NCBI GenBank assembly: GCA_023301395.1
Contig: JALZUY010000103.1
Location: 1 to 7,129 of the forward strand
DNA: 7,129 bases
Direction: 5' to 3'
From: Nonlabens sp.
GTDB taxonomy: Bacteria; Bacteroidota; Bacteroidia; Flavobacteriales; Flavobacteriaceae
Every line of letters begins with the position of its first letter. The first letter of the stretch is position 1. A program made the position numbers and the translations under genes. Under the pieces are notes generated by a model. That model saw nothing but the letters and a program-made list of their open reading frames with translations, was not told where the DNA came from and searched no databases. Below are positions 1-5,971 of this stretch, piece after piece.

Positions 1-2
1 CT

Positions 3-854
3 CTCATTTTTATGGACTACTCTGGATTCAATTTACGTATTGCAAAATGGGCAAAACCTCAAGGATTTAATACCCATTACTACATCAGTCCGCAGGTATG
101 GGCATCTCGAGAAGGACGTGTAAAAGCTATAAAAGAAAATATCAATCACATGTATGTGATTCTTCCATTTGTGAAGGATTTTTATGAGCAAAAACACAAT
201 TATCCAGTTCACTTTGTAGGTCATCCTATTATTGATGCCATCAAACAGCATGAACAAGTAAATCATGAGGAGTTTTTAAAGGAATACCAGTTAGATGACC
301 GACCGCTTATTGCATTACTTCCTGGTAGTCGCAAACAGGAAATAAGTAAAATGCTAGGTATCATGCTGCAAATGGTGGAACAATATCCCGATCACCAATT
401 TTTAATCGCTGGCTCACCTGGTCAAGATCATAGTTTTTACAAAGCGTTCTTAAAAGGTAATGTAACCTTAGTAATGAATCGCACTTATGATATTTTAAGT
501 CTATGTCATGCGGCAATTGTCACGTCAGGTACTGCGACACTAGAGACAGCGCTGTTTAAAATACCTCAAGTGGTTTGTTATAAAGGCAGCTCGATATCCT
601 ATCGCATTGCAAAAATGATTATCAAACTCGATTATATTTCGCTCGTTAATCTCATCATGGATAAGATGGTGGTAACTGAATTAATTCAGGCCGATTTTAA
701 TGCTACTAACCTTAAAAAAGAACTCGATTTGATTCTTAATCCTACACAACGCAACCGTATTTTTGCAGACTATTATGAGCTCGAGAAACGTTTAGGTGGA
801 GTAGGAGCAAGCGATAAAGTAGCTTCTTTAATTATTAAAAACTCATTGAAGTAG
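3..854 (+). CDS. lpxB: Lipid-A-disaccharide synthase, 5' end cut by the window edge
   Basis: LpxB (glycosyltransferase family GT19) joins UDP-2,3-diacylglucosamine to lipid X (2,3-diacylglucosamine-1-phosphate) to form the lipid A disaccharide, at the cytoplasmic face of the inner membrane. The frame is open to the left edge; the first Met (base 12) is internal, because LIF before MDYSGFNLR matches the family's buried strand ahead of its (D)xxGFNLR motif. About 284 codons are visible of a usual 370-385, so roughly 90 N-terminal residues are missing. Counting from that Met, visible family motifs are YYISPQVWAS (24-33), FVGHPIID (68-75), LPGSRKQEI (103-111) and the donor-binding TSGTATLETAL (171-181), followed by the usual C-terminal ISLVNLIMDK stretch. 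It ends in TAG one base before the next gene, which points to co-transcription. I see no frameshift or lost motif. The identification is firm; only the start is unseen. Confidence 0.96.
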   Translation, partial: LIFMDYSGFNLRIAKWAKPQGFNTHYYISPQVWASREGRVKAIKENINHMYVILPFVKDFYEQKHNYPVHFVGHPIIDAIKQHEQVNHEEFLKEYQLDDRPLIALLPGSRKQEISKMLGIMLQMVEQYPDHQFLIAGSPGQDHSFYKAFLKGNVTLVMNRTYDILSLCHAAIVTSGTATLETALFKIPQVVCYKGSSISYRIAKMIIKLDYISLVNLIMDKMVVTELIQADFNATNLKKELDLILNPTQRNRIFADYYELEKRLGGVGASDKVASLIIKNSLK

Positions 855-855
855 T

Positions 856-1497
856 ATGATTATTTTGAACACGCTTTCGCGAAAGCGTATTTCCAAAACT
901 CTAGTATCAAGAATATTCATAGCCTTTTTTTCTTGCATTTTGCTAGTGGGAACCGTTTCCTGTGGAAGCTCAAAACCAAGAGTTGCCACCACAAAAAAGC
1001 AGGCTGCAAAACGCTCTAAGACTAGAGTAACAAAAGTAAAGCGTAGTACTAAAAAGCCAGCAGTTAGTTCCTCTAACTCTACATCGTTAAGAGATGAAAA
1101 AGCCGCAGCAACACCACTGGTAAAAGATGTTGTTAAAAACGCCTTGAGTTATAAAGGAACCCGATACAAATATGGTGGATCTACACGTAAAGGGATGGAT
1201 TGCAGTGGTTTGATTCATGTTTCATTTAAAGAAGCAGGCAAGAATGTGCCTCGCACTAGTGCTAGTTTATATGATGCTTCAAGACCTATCAATTTTAAAA
1301 AAGTGCAACAAGGAGATTTACTTTTTTTTGCTACAGGTAAAAATAAGAGAAAAGTAAATCACGTAGGATTAGTGGTTAAAATAACTCCTTCCGAAATCAG
1401 TTTTGTACACGCCAGTTCTTCTCGTGGTGTGATGGTATCTACTATGAATGAAGGCTACTGGCTCAATGCATACCTGAGTGCGGGAAGGTTGAAGTAG
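856..1497 (+). CDS. NlpC/P60 (C40) family lipoprotein, probable peptidoglycan endopeptidase
   Basis: This 213-residue protein is a predicted exported cysteine peptidase that cuts peptide stems of peptidoglycan. Residues 1-35 look like a signal peptide: basic n-region (RKRISK), hydrophobic core (IFIAFFSCILLVG), then a loose lipobox TVS-C36, so it is probably a lipoprotein. No acidic residues follow Cys36, so I see no flavobacterial surface-export signal and expect a periplasm-facing position. Residues 40-67 form a very basic linker. The NlpC/P60 domain spans about 88-212, with catalytic Cys116 in MDCSGLIH, His169 in VNHVGLV and third polar residue His185 in FVHASSSRGV. The triad is intact. ATG at 856 is the only ATG before the domain and gives a sensible signal peptide. 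It lies one base after lpxB and 26 bases before comEC, so an operon is likely. An 18-base palindrome encodes residues 6-11. The exact bond cut cannot be told from sequence. Confidence 0.92.
   Translation: MIILNTLSRKRISKTLVSRIFIAFFSCILLVGTVSCGSSKPRVATTKKQAAKRSKTRVTKVKRSTKKPAVSSSNSTSLRDEKAAATPLVKDVVKNALSYKGTRYKYGGSTRKGMDCSGLIHVSFKEAGKNVPRTSASLYDASRPINFKKVQQGDLLFFATGKNKRKVNHVGLVVKITPSEISFVHASSSRGVMVSTMNEGYWLNAYLSAGRLK
871..888. repeat. 18-base perfect palindrome inside the 5' end of the NlpC/P60 gene
   Basis: ACGCTTTCGCGAAAGCGT equals its own reverse complement, with no spacer. It is GC-richer than its surroundings and occurs once in this window. It lies in frame and encodes TLSRKR, supplying the positive charges of the signal peptide n-region. 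A closely similar core (GCTTTCGCGAAAGC) is, from memory, repeated in some marine flavobacterial genomes; I cannot verify that here. It could be an interspersed palindrome, a protein-binding site or a hairpin near the start codon. It is not followed by a T-run, so it is not an ordinary terminator. Confidence 0.6.
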
Positions 1498-1523
1498 TTA
1501 ATTTAATTAACTAACTTGACCAC

Positions 1524-3611
1524 ATGAAGTGGTTAGGTTATCCTATTTATCGATTACTAATAGCATATATCATAGGCGTGATTATGGCCTATTACATAGA
1601 TGTCGAAATAGAATCTGTTTTATGGGTTTTATTTATTTCATTACTTATAACGTGTAGCCTTGTAACTTTTAGTAGAAGAAATAAAGTTCTAAAATTATTT
1701 TTCAGTCTAGCAGTGTTAGTGTTTTTTGTTGTTTTAGGTAATCTTAATTTGTCTAGTAAAAACCCTGCTTATCACGATTCTCATTATATCAATTATGTAA
1801 TTACTGGTCAAGAGCAAGTAGTAACTTTTAAGCTTACAGATCAACTTCATCCCAATGCTTATAATGACCGATTCTATGCAGAGATTTCTCAGCTGGGCAA
1901 TGAAGCGGTAAAAGGAAAAGCTTTAATTCTTTTTAAAAAAGCAGATAGTGTCTCTTATCAACTAGGTGATGAATTAACGGTATATGATGATATCAGTAGC
2001 GCAAGTGATGAGCGTAATCCAGGTGATTTTAATTACAAAGAGTATCTTGAGTCGATTGATGTTTATGGTCAAATTTATGTAGATGACGATCAAATCTTAT
2101 CAGTGATTACGGTTAATGAAAAATCATGGATCATAAATTTGAGAGATGGACTCATGATGACTTTAGAAAATTCTGGTCTGAAAGAGCGACCGTTAGGTAT
2201 GATTCAGGCGCTAATATTAGGACAACGTAATAATGTAGATGCTGCGGTTACACAAAGTTTTAGAAATGCTGGTGTTATTCATATTTTGGCATTAAGCGGA
2301 CTGCATGTGGGAATCATTTTATTGATTTTAAGCCGATTGACTAATTGGATGAAACGGTTGAAATATGGCAACTGGATTCAAAGTGCCGTTATTATTGTAT
2401 TACTGTGGATATTTGCACTACTCACTGGAATGTCTCCGTCTATTTTAAGAGCAGTTACCATGTTCTCTTTTATAGCTATAGGAATGAATGTGAAACGTAA
2501 GACGTCTATCTTTCATAGTTTGGCATTATCTGCTTTTGTATTGTTATTGATAAATCCTAAACTCTTATTCCATGTTGGTTTTCAATTGAGTTATACCGCT
2601 GTACTTGCAATTATATTAATGCAGCCTATTATTTATAACCTGATTAAAAGATCACGATGGAAAGTGGTAGATTATTTTTGGCAAATCTTTACAGTCACTC
2701 TTGCTGCACAAATAGGAGTAGCGCCTTTAAGTCTATTTTATTTTCATCAATTTCCTGGATTGTTTTTACTGGGTAATATGTTGTTGCTTCCTGTGTTGCC
2801 ATTAATCATTGGGTTATCCATAGGATTGCTCGTTTTTTTATTAGTAGGAATTCCTGCTGGATGGATTGTTAATATTCTTAATATAAGCCTGGACTGGATT
2901 ATAAAAGCAGTAGAAGAGATCAGTTCCTATAATCAGTTTATCATTAAAAATGTATACTTAGATAAAGTCGAGTTGATTTTGATTTATATATTCCTAATAG
3001 GAATATCACTTTTCTTTTATAGGACTGTGCGTAAAAGTAGAAGAGAACGTGTTCTTCAAAAGAAACCAGGTTATAATTTTCACATAGCCTTAGTATCACT
3101 TATAGCATTTATAGGTTTTCAATCATTTAAAAAATTAAAACCTGTTGAGAACCAGTTTATTCTCATGCATCAAGCTGTAGGAAGCGTTATAAGCATGAGT
3201 AATAATGAAGAGGTGACTTTGTTAGTTGATTTCCATGTGATGGATTCTACAAGATTTGAATCGAGTCTTGAGCGCATAAAGTCGTCCACTATTCATAGAG
3301 ATAAATCTATTCATGTGGATTCTTTAGAAAACAAAGTGAAATTTGGTGTTACTGAGATTTTAATCATCGATGAATCTGGAATTGTTCCGTTAGACACTCA
3401 AGCCCCTATGGTTCTTTTATCTCATTCACCTCAAATACATCTTGACAAAGTAATAACCGCATTACAGCCACAAATTATAATCGCTGACGGTTCTAACTAT
3501 CGCAGTTATGTAAATCGATGGAAGGCAACTTGTGAAAAGCGAGGTGTTACATTTTTAAGCACTTATGAAGAAGGTGCTATTAATTTGTCTCGTCTTGTAA
3601 TTGATAATTAA
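1524..3611 (+). CDS. comEC: ComEC/Rec2 family DNA-uptake channel protein
   Basis: ComEC proteins form the inner-membrane channel that carries single-stranded DNA into the cytoplasm during natural transformation. The 695-residue protein begins with two or three helices (about 8-75), then a soluble DUF4131/OB-like region (about 95-195) ending in the typical DERNPGDFNYKEYL (162-175). The Competence domain follows (about 225-500): HILALSGLHVGI (253-264), TGMSPSILRAVTM (301-313), FQLSYTAVLAI (353-363), APLSLFYFHQFPG (400-412) and LLGNMLLLPVLPL (415-427), with many helices. A last helix (about 518-534) leads to a C-terminal domain (540-695) that lacks the HxHxDH metal motif of the beta-lactamase domain in Bacillus-type ComEC but ends in ADGSNYRSYV-like sequence seen in Bacteroidota homologues. 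ATG 1524 is chosen because the first helix starts at once; there is no Shine-Dalgarno. The 3' end overlaps the convergent thioredoxin gene by 32 bases. It is probably co-transcribed with lpxB and the NlpC/P60 gene. Confidence 0.95.
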   Translation: MKWLGYPIYRLLIAYIIGVIMAYYIDVEIESVLWVLFISLLITCSLVTFSRRNKVLKLFFSLAVLVFFVVLGNLNLSSKNPAYHDSHYINYVITGQEQVVTFKLTDQLHPNAYNDRFYAEISQLGNEAVKGKALILFKKADSVSYQLGDELTVYDDISSASDERNPGDFNYKEYLESIDVYGQIYVDDDQILSVITVNEKSWIINLRDGLMMTLENSGLKERPLGMIQALILGQRNNVDAAVTQSFRNAGVIHILALSGLHVGIILLILSRLTNWMKRLKYGNWIQSAVIIVLLWIFALLTGMSPSILRAVTMFSFIAIGMNVKRKTSIFHSLALSAFVLLLINPKLLFHVGFQLSYTAVLAIILMQPIIYNLIKRSRWKVVDYFWQIFTVTLAAQIGVAPLSLFYFHQFPGLFLLGNMLLLPVLPLIIGLSIGLLVFLLVGIPAGWIVNILNISLDWIIKAVEEISSYNQFIIKNVYLDKVELILIYIFLIGISLFFYRTVRKSRRERVLQKKPGYNFHIALVSLIAFIGFQSFKKLKPVENQFILMHQAVGSVISMSNNEEVTLLVDFHVMDSTRFESSLERIKSSTIHRDKSIHVDSLENKVKFGVTEILIIDESGIVPLDTQAPMVLLSHSPQIHLDKVITALQPQIIIADGSNYRSYVNRWKATCEKRGVTFLSTYEEGAINLSRLVIDN

Positions 3612-4113
3612 AGTTGGATTGATAATTTGCCCATTTTGGTCCTGTGTTGATGGACTTATAAGTTTCATCAGCTAGCATGGTGATGTAAACTTCTAGTTTT
3701 TTAGGCCCCATTTTTCCAGGTACTGGATTAATGATACGTCCAGTTTCATCAAAGAAAACAAGTGTAGGATATTCAAAAATGCGCATGAATCCAGCAAATT
3801 CATGTTGTGAATTCTTGTATCTATCTTTCATAGGATTACTATAAATAGCTCCTTTATAATTTATAGTTTCAGTTCCTTCTACATCAAATTTCACCGGATA
3901 ATAATTCTCATTAATAAATGCTGCAATTTCAGGTTTGCTAAAAGCATGTTTTTCCATCCATTTACAATTTGGACAGGTGTTTGTATATGCTTTAAGTAGA
4001 ATCTTTTTAGGTTCTTTTTTTTGTGCTTCTAGAGCTTCATTCATGGTCATCCATTTCACCTGAGCAGTGGTAAACGAGCCTATAAATAATATGAGTACAA
4101 CCATCCATTTCAT
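3580..4113 (-). CDS. Exported thioredoxin-fold protein with CPNC active site
   Basis: This 177-residue protein is predicted to act on thiols or disulfides in the periplasm. With ATG 4113 as start, residues 1-17 (MKWMVVLILFIGSFTTA) form a signal peptide, probably cut before Gln18. The thioredoxin-like domain covers about 24-155, with the redox pair Cys47-Pro-Asn-Cys50 in TNTCPNCKWME and the cis-proline Pro116 in FEYPTLVFFD. These are the only two cysteines. It resembles the Thioredoxin_7/DUF255-like group, not classic TrxA; whether it reduces or oxidises partners is unknown. The frame can be extended to a TTG at 4137, but that would add eight residues (MNYQKKVF) in front of a complete signal peptide, and an AGAAGG motif precedes the ATG, so I prefer 4113. 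Its last 32 bases overlap the end of comEC on the other strand. A terminator separates it from the transporter genes upstream, so it probably has its own promoter, which I could not identify. Confidence 0.9.
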   Translation of the reverse strand: MKWMVVLILFIGSFTTAQVKWMTMNEALEAQKKEPKKILLKAYTNTCPNCKWMEKHAFSKPEIAAFINENYYPVKFDVEGTETINYKGAIYSNPMKDRYKNSQHEFAGFMRIFEYPTLVFFDETGRIINPVPGKMGPKKLEVYITMLADETYKSINTGPKWANYQSNFNYQLQDETN

Positions 4114-4118
4114 AAAAA

Positions 4119-4124
4119 CCTTCT
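4119..4124 (-). promoter_or_regulatory. Possible ribosome binding site supporting the ATG start of the thioredoxin-like gene
   Basis: On the minus strand AGAAGG lies five bases before the ATG at 4113. It is the only Shine-Dalgarno-like motif seen at a start in this window; the other genes have A/T-rich leaders, as is usual in Bacteroidota, where such motifs contribute little. It supports ATG 4113 over the upstream TTG at 4137, but a purine run in AT-rich DNA can arise by chance. Confidence 0.35.
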
Positions 4125-4143
4125 TTTGATAATTCAATATAAC

Positions 4144-4172
4144 AAAAAACGCACCGAAATGGTGCGTTTTTT
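4144..4172. terminator. Bidirectional intrinsic terminator
   Basis: AAAAAACGCACC (4144-4155) pairs perfectly with GGTGCGTTTTTT (4161-4172) around a five-base loop. The GC-rich core is CGCACC/GGTGCG, and the A6/T6 arms give a T-run after the hairpin on either strand. On the minus strand it lies 22 bases past the stop of the complete POT gene and should end the transporter transcript. On the plus strand it could end transcripts running on from comEC. It also bounds the thioredoxin-like gene's upstream region to about 30 bases, so that gene's promoter must be very close or overlap the hairpin. Confidence 0.9.
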
Positions 4173-4194
4173 ATAAAATATTAAGGGAATGAGA

Positions 4195-5952
4195 TTAACG
4201 CACACCGTGCATTAATTTTTTTATTAAAGGATAAAGTGCTGCGGATAAAACTCCTAATCCAACGGCTACTGCTGTTAACAACCAGAAGAAGTAACTTAGG
4301 CCTTCTGTTTTTGCAATAGCTTCTGATGATTCACCAAATACACCAGCTAACTTCATTCCTATCGCAACAGCTAGGTACCATACACCAAACATCATAGCTA
4401 TCATTCTTCCTGGAACGAGTTTACTAACGTATGATAAGGCAACAGGTGAAATACATAGTTCTCCCATAGTATGGAAGAAGTATACTAGAATTAACCAAAT
4501 CATACTTACTGAAGCTGTTTTTGCACCAACAGGTATGTCAGACGCGCCTATTGCAACGCAAGCCATTCCTAACCCTAATAATCCCATACCTATGGCATAT
4601 TTCATGTTAGCATTTGGATTATACTTACTTTCCCACCATTTAGAAAATAATGGAGCCATAGCAATGATAAATAAAGAGTTTAATACTCCAAACCACGATG
4701 CAGGTACTTCAGTTACATCTTTTCCAAATTGTGTTACTAGCATACCTATTGCAATCGCCCAGATTATGACAAAACTAGCTGCTAACACAAGATTAGAAAC
4801 CGCATAGTTTTTAAAAGTCTTTTTAAATAATGAAATAAGAACCCATGTGATAATTCCTAAGGGTATAATCGTCATAAGAGAGTTAACGACTTTAAATATC
4901 ATCGCAGAATTACCTTCAAGAATTCTTTGCGTATAGTCTCTTGCAAAAATAGTTAATGAGCTAGGAGCTTGCTCGAATATGGCCCAGAAAAAGATTGTAA
5001 TGAAAGCAAAGAATGTTACTGCTAGCATTCTGTCTCTCGTTACTTTATCATACTTAGGTATTCTAATTAAAAGAAGAACAATAAATATAATTAACGCAAA
5101 TATGATAATACAGTTAGATCCACTATATCCAAATAATTCAAAATCGAATAAATTGTAGGCGCCTTCAGAAATTTTAGCAACTGGATCATTAAGTATCCAA
5201 GCTAATCCTAAAATTGCTGCAACAGCAATCAAGCCTAGTTCTAATCCCGTAAATGGATTTAGTTTAGGTTCACCTTCAGCAAGTACAAATTCTTCTCCAT
5301 TATCTGGTTTTGCAGGTTTGAGACCAATCTTACCAAAAATATCCTGCGCTTTCCAAAATTGTAGCAAACCAAATAGCATAAAAATACCAGCTAGTCCAAA
5401 ACCGTAACTCCATCCCCAATCTGGCGATTCTCCAATATATCCACAAAGAAGAATTCCTAAAAAAGCACCTGCATTTACACCCATATAAAATATTGTGTAA
5501 GCACCATCTTTTTTCTCTTCTTTACCTTTATACATTTCTGATATAATGGACGTCATATTAGGTTTGAAAAACCCACTACCGAAAACTAATAAAGTCAACC
5601 CAGAATAAATAAAGAAAGGAGTTTCAACTGCCATAGATGCATGACCTAAAGTCATTAATAATGCCCCTACTAGAACAGCGTATCTATATCCGATTATTTT
5701 GTCTGCAAAGTATCCGCCTAGTAAAGTTGATAGATAAACTAATGAAGTATAAGTTCCGAAAATAGCATAAGCATGCTCTTTTGGCCATCCCCAACCACCA
5801 TCCATCAAGGAAGCAGTAAAGAACATAACTAAAAGTGCTCGCATTCCATAATAGGAAAAACGTTCCCACATTTCTGTGAAAAACAAAACAAAAAGACCGG
5901 CTGGATGCCCCATTACCTTGTCCTTAAACATATTTTCAATATCAGTATTCAT
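4195..5952 (-). CDS. POT/PTR2 family proton-coupled di/tripeptide transporter, with extra TM7-TM8 segment
   Basis: POT transporters of the major facilitator superfamily import di- and tripeptides with protons across the inner membrane. The 585-residue protein carries the signature ExxERFxYYG at 27-36 (Glu27, Glu30, Arg31), the TM5-side Lys130 in GFFKPNMTS, the PTR2 motif FYMGVNAGAFLG (155-166), TM7 Glu327 in FEQAPSS, and TM10 Glu498 in HTMGELCISPVAL. The two bacterial extra helices between TM6 and TM7 are present (about 236-256 and 279-298). Compared with its neighbour it has about 66 additional residues (roughly 345-413) between TM7 and TM8 holding two more predicted helices, giving about 16 in all. 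In TM7 the glycine expected after FEQA is Pro330. ATG 5952 places the signature at the usual distance from the N-terminus. It lies 19 bases downstream of the other POT gene and is probably co-transcribed with it, ending at the hairpin at 4144-4172. The substrate is inferred from the family; other POT members carry different substrates. Confidence 0.95.
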   Translation of the reverse strand: MNTDIENMFKDKVMGHPAGLFVLFFTEMWERFSYYGMRALLVMFFTASLMDGGWGWPKEHAYAIFGTYTSLVYLSTLLGGYFADKIIGYRYAVLVGALLMTLGHASMAVETPFFIYSGLTLLVFGSGFFKPNMTSIISEMYKGKEEKKDGAYTIFYMGVNAGAFLGILLCGYIGESPDWGWSYGFGLAGIFMLFGLLQFWKAQDIFGKIGLKPAKPDNGEEFVLAEGEPKLNPFTGLELGLIAVAAILGLAWILNDPVAKISEGAYNLFDFELFGYSGSNCIIIFALIIFIVLLLIRIPKYDKVTRDRMLAVTFFAFITIFFWAIFEQAPSSLTIFARDYTQRILEGNSAMIFKVVNSLMTIIPLGIITWVLISLFKKTFKNYAVSNLVLAASFVIIWAIAIGMLVTQFGKDVTEVPASWFGVLNSLFIIAMAPLFSKWWESKYNPNANMKYAIGMGLLGLGMACVAIGASDIPVGAKTASVSMIWLILVYFFHTMGELCISPVALSYVSKLVPGRMIAMMFGVWYLAVAIGMKLAGVFGESSEAIAKTEGLSYFFWLLTAVAVGLGVLSAALYPLIKKLMHGVR

Positions 5953-5971
5953 AATATTTTTTTATGGTTTC

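Noticed and set aside
144..161. Inverted repeat AATCACAT-GT-ATGTGATT inside lpxB
   Set aside because: It lies mid-gene in conserved coding sequence; its half-sites are in the opposite order to a CRP site, and 8-base arms are expected by chance in 7 kb.
33..266. Open frame of 77 codons on the minus strand opposite lpxB
   Set aside because: It covers conserved LpxB motifs on the other strand and has no family resemblance.
1496..1512. AT-only inverted repeat (AGTTAAT, spacer, ATTAACT) between the NlpC/P60 gene and comEC
   Set aside because: The stem is too weak for a terminator and has no T-run; the genes are only 26 bases apart and look co-transcribed.
2988..3006. Inverted repeat with 9-base arms (ATATTCCTA/TAGGAATAT) inside comEC
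   Set aside because: AT-rich, within a membrane-helix coding stretch, no T-run, and not unlikely by chance when spacers are allowed.
3600..3627. Ten-base direct repeat ATTGATAATT (3600-3609 and 3618-3627) at the comEC/thioredoxin overlap
   Set aside because: Short and AT-rich; it reflects two NYQ codon runs near the thioredoxin-like C-terminus and shows no attachment-site or mobile-element context.
4114..4137. Eight-codon N-terminal extension of the thioredoxin-like gene starting at TTG
   Set aside because: TTG is a rarer start, the extension precedes an already complete signal peptide, and a Shine-Dalgarno-like motif sits before the ATG at 4113.
4535..4807. Open frame of 90 codons on the plus strand, opposite the complete POT gene
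   Set aside because: It lies wholly inside a well-supported transporter gene on the other strand, and its protein shows no recognisable domain or signal; it is a shadow frame.
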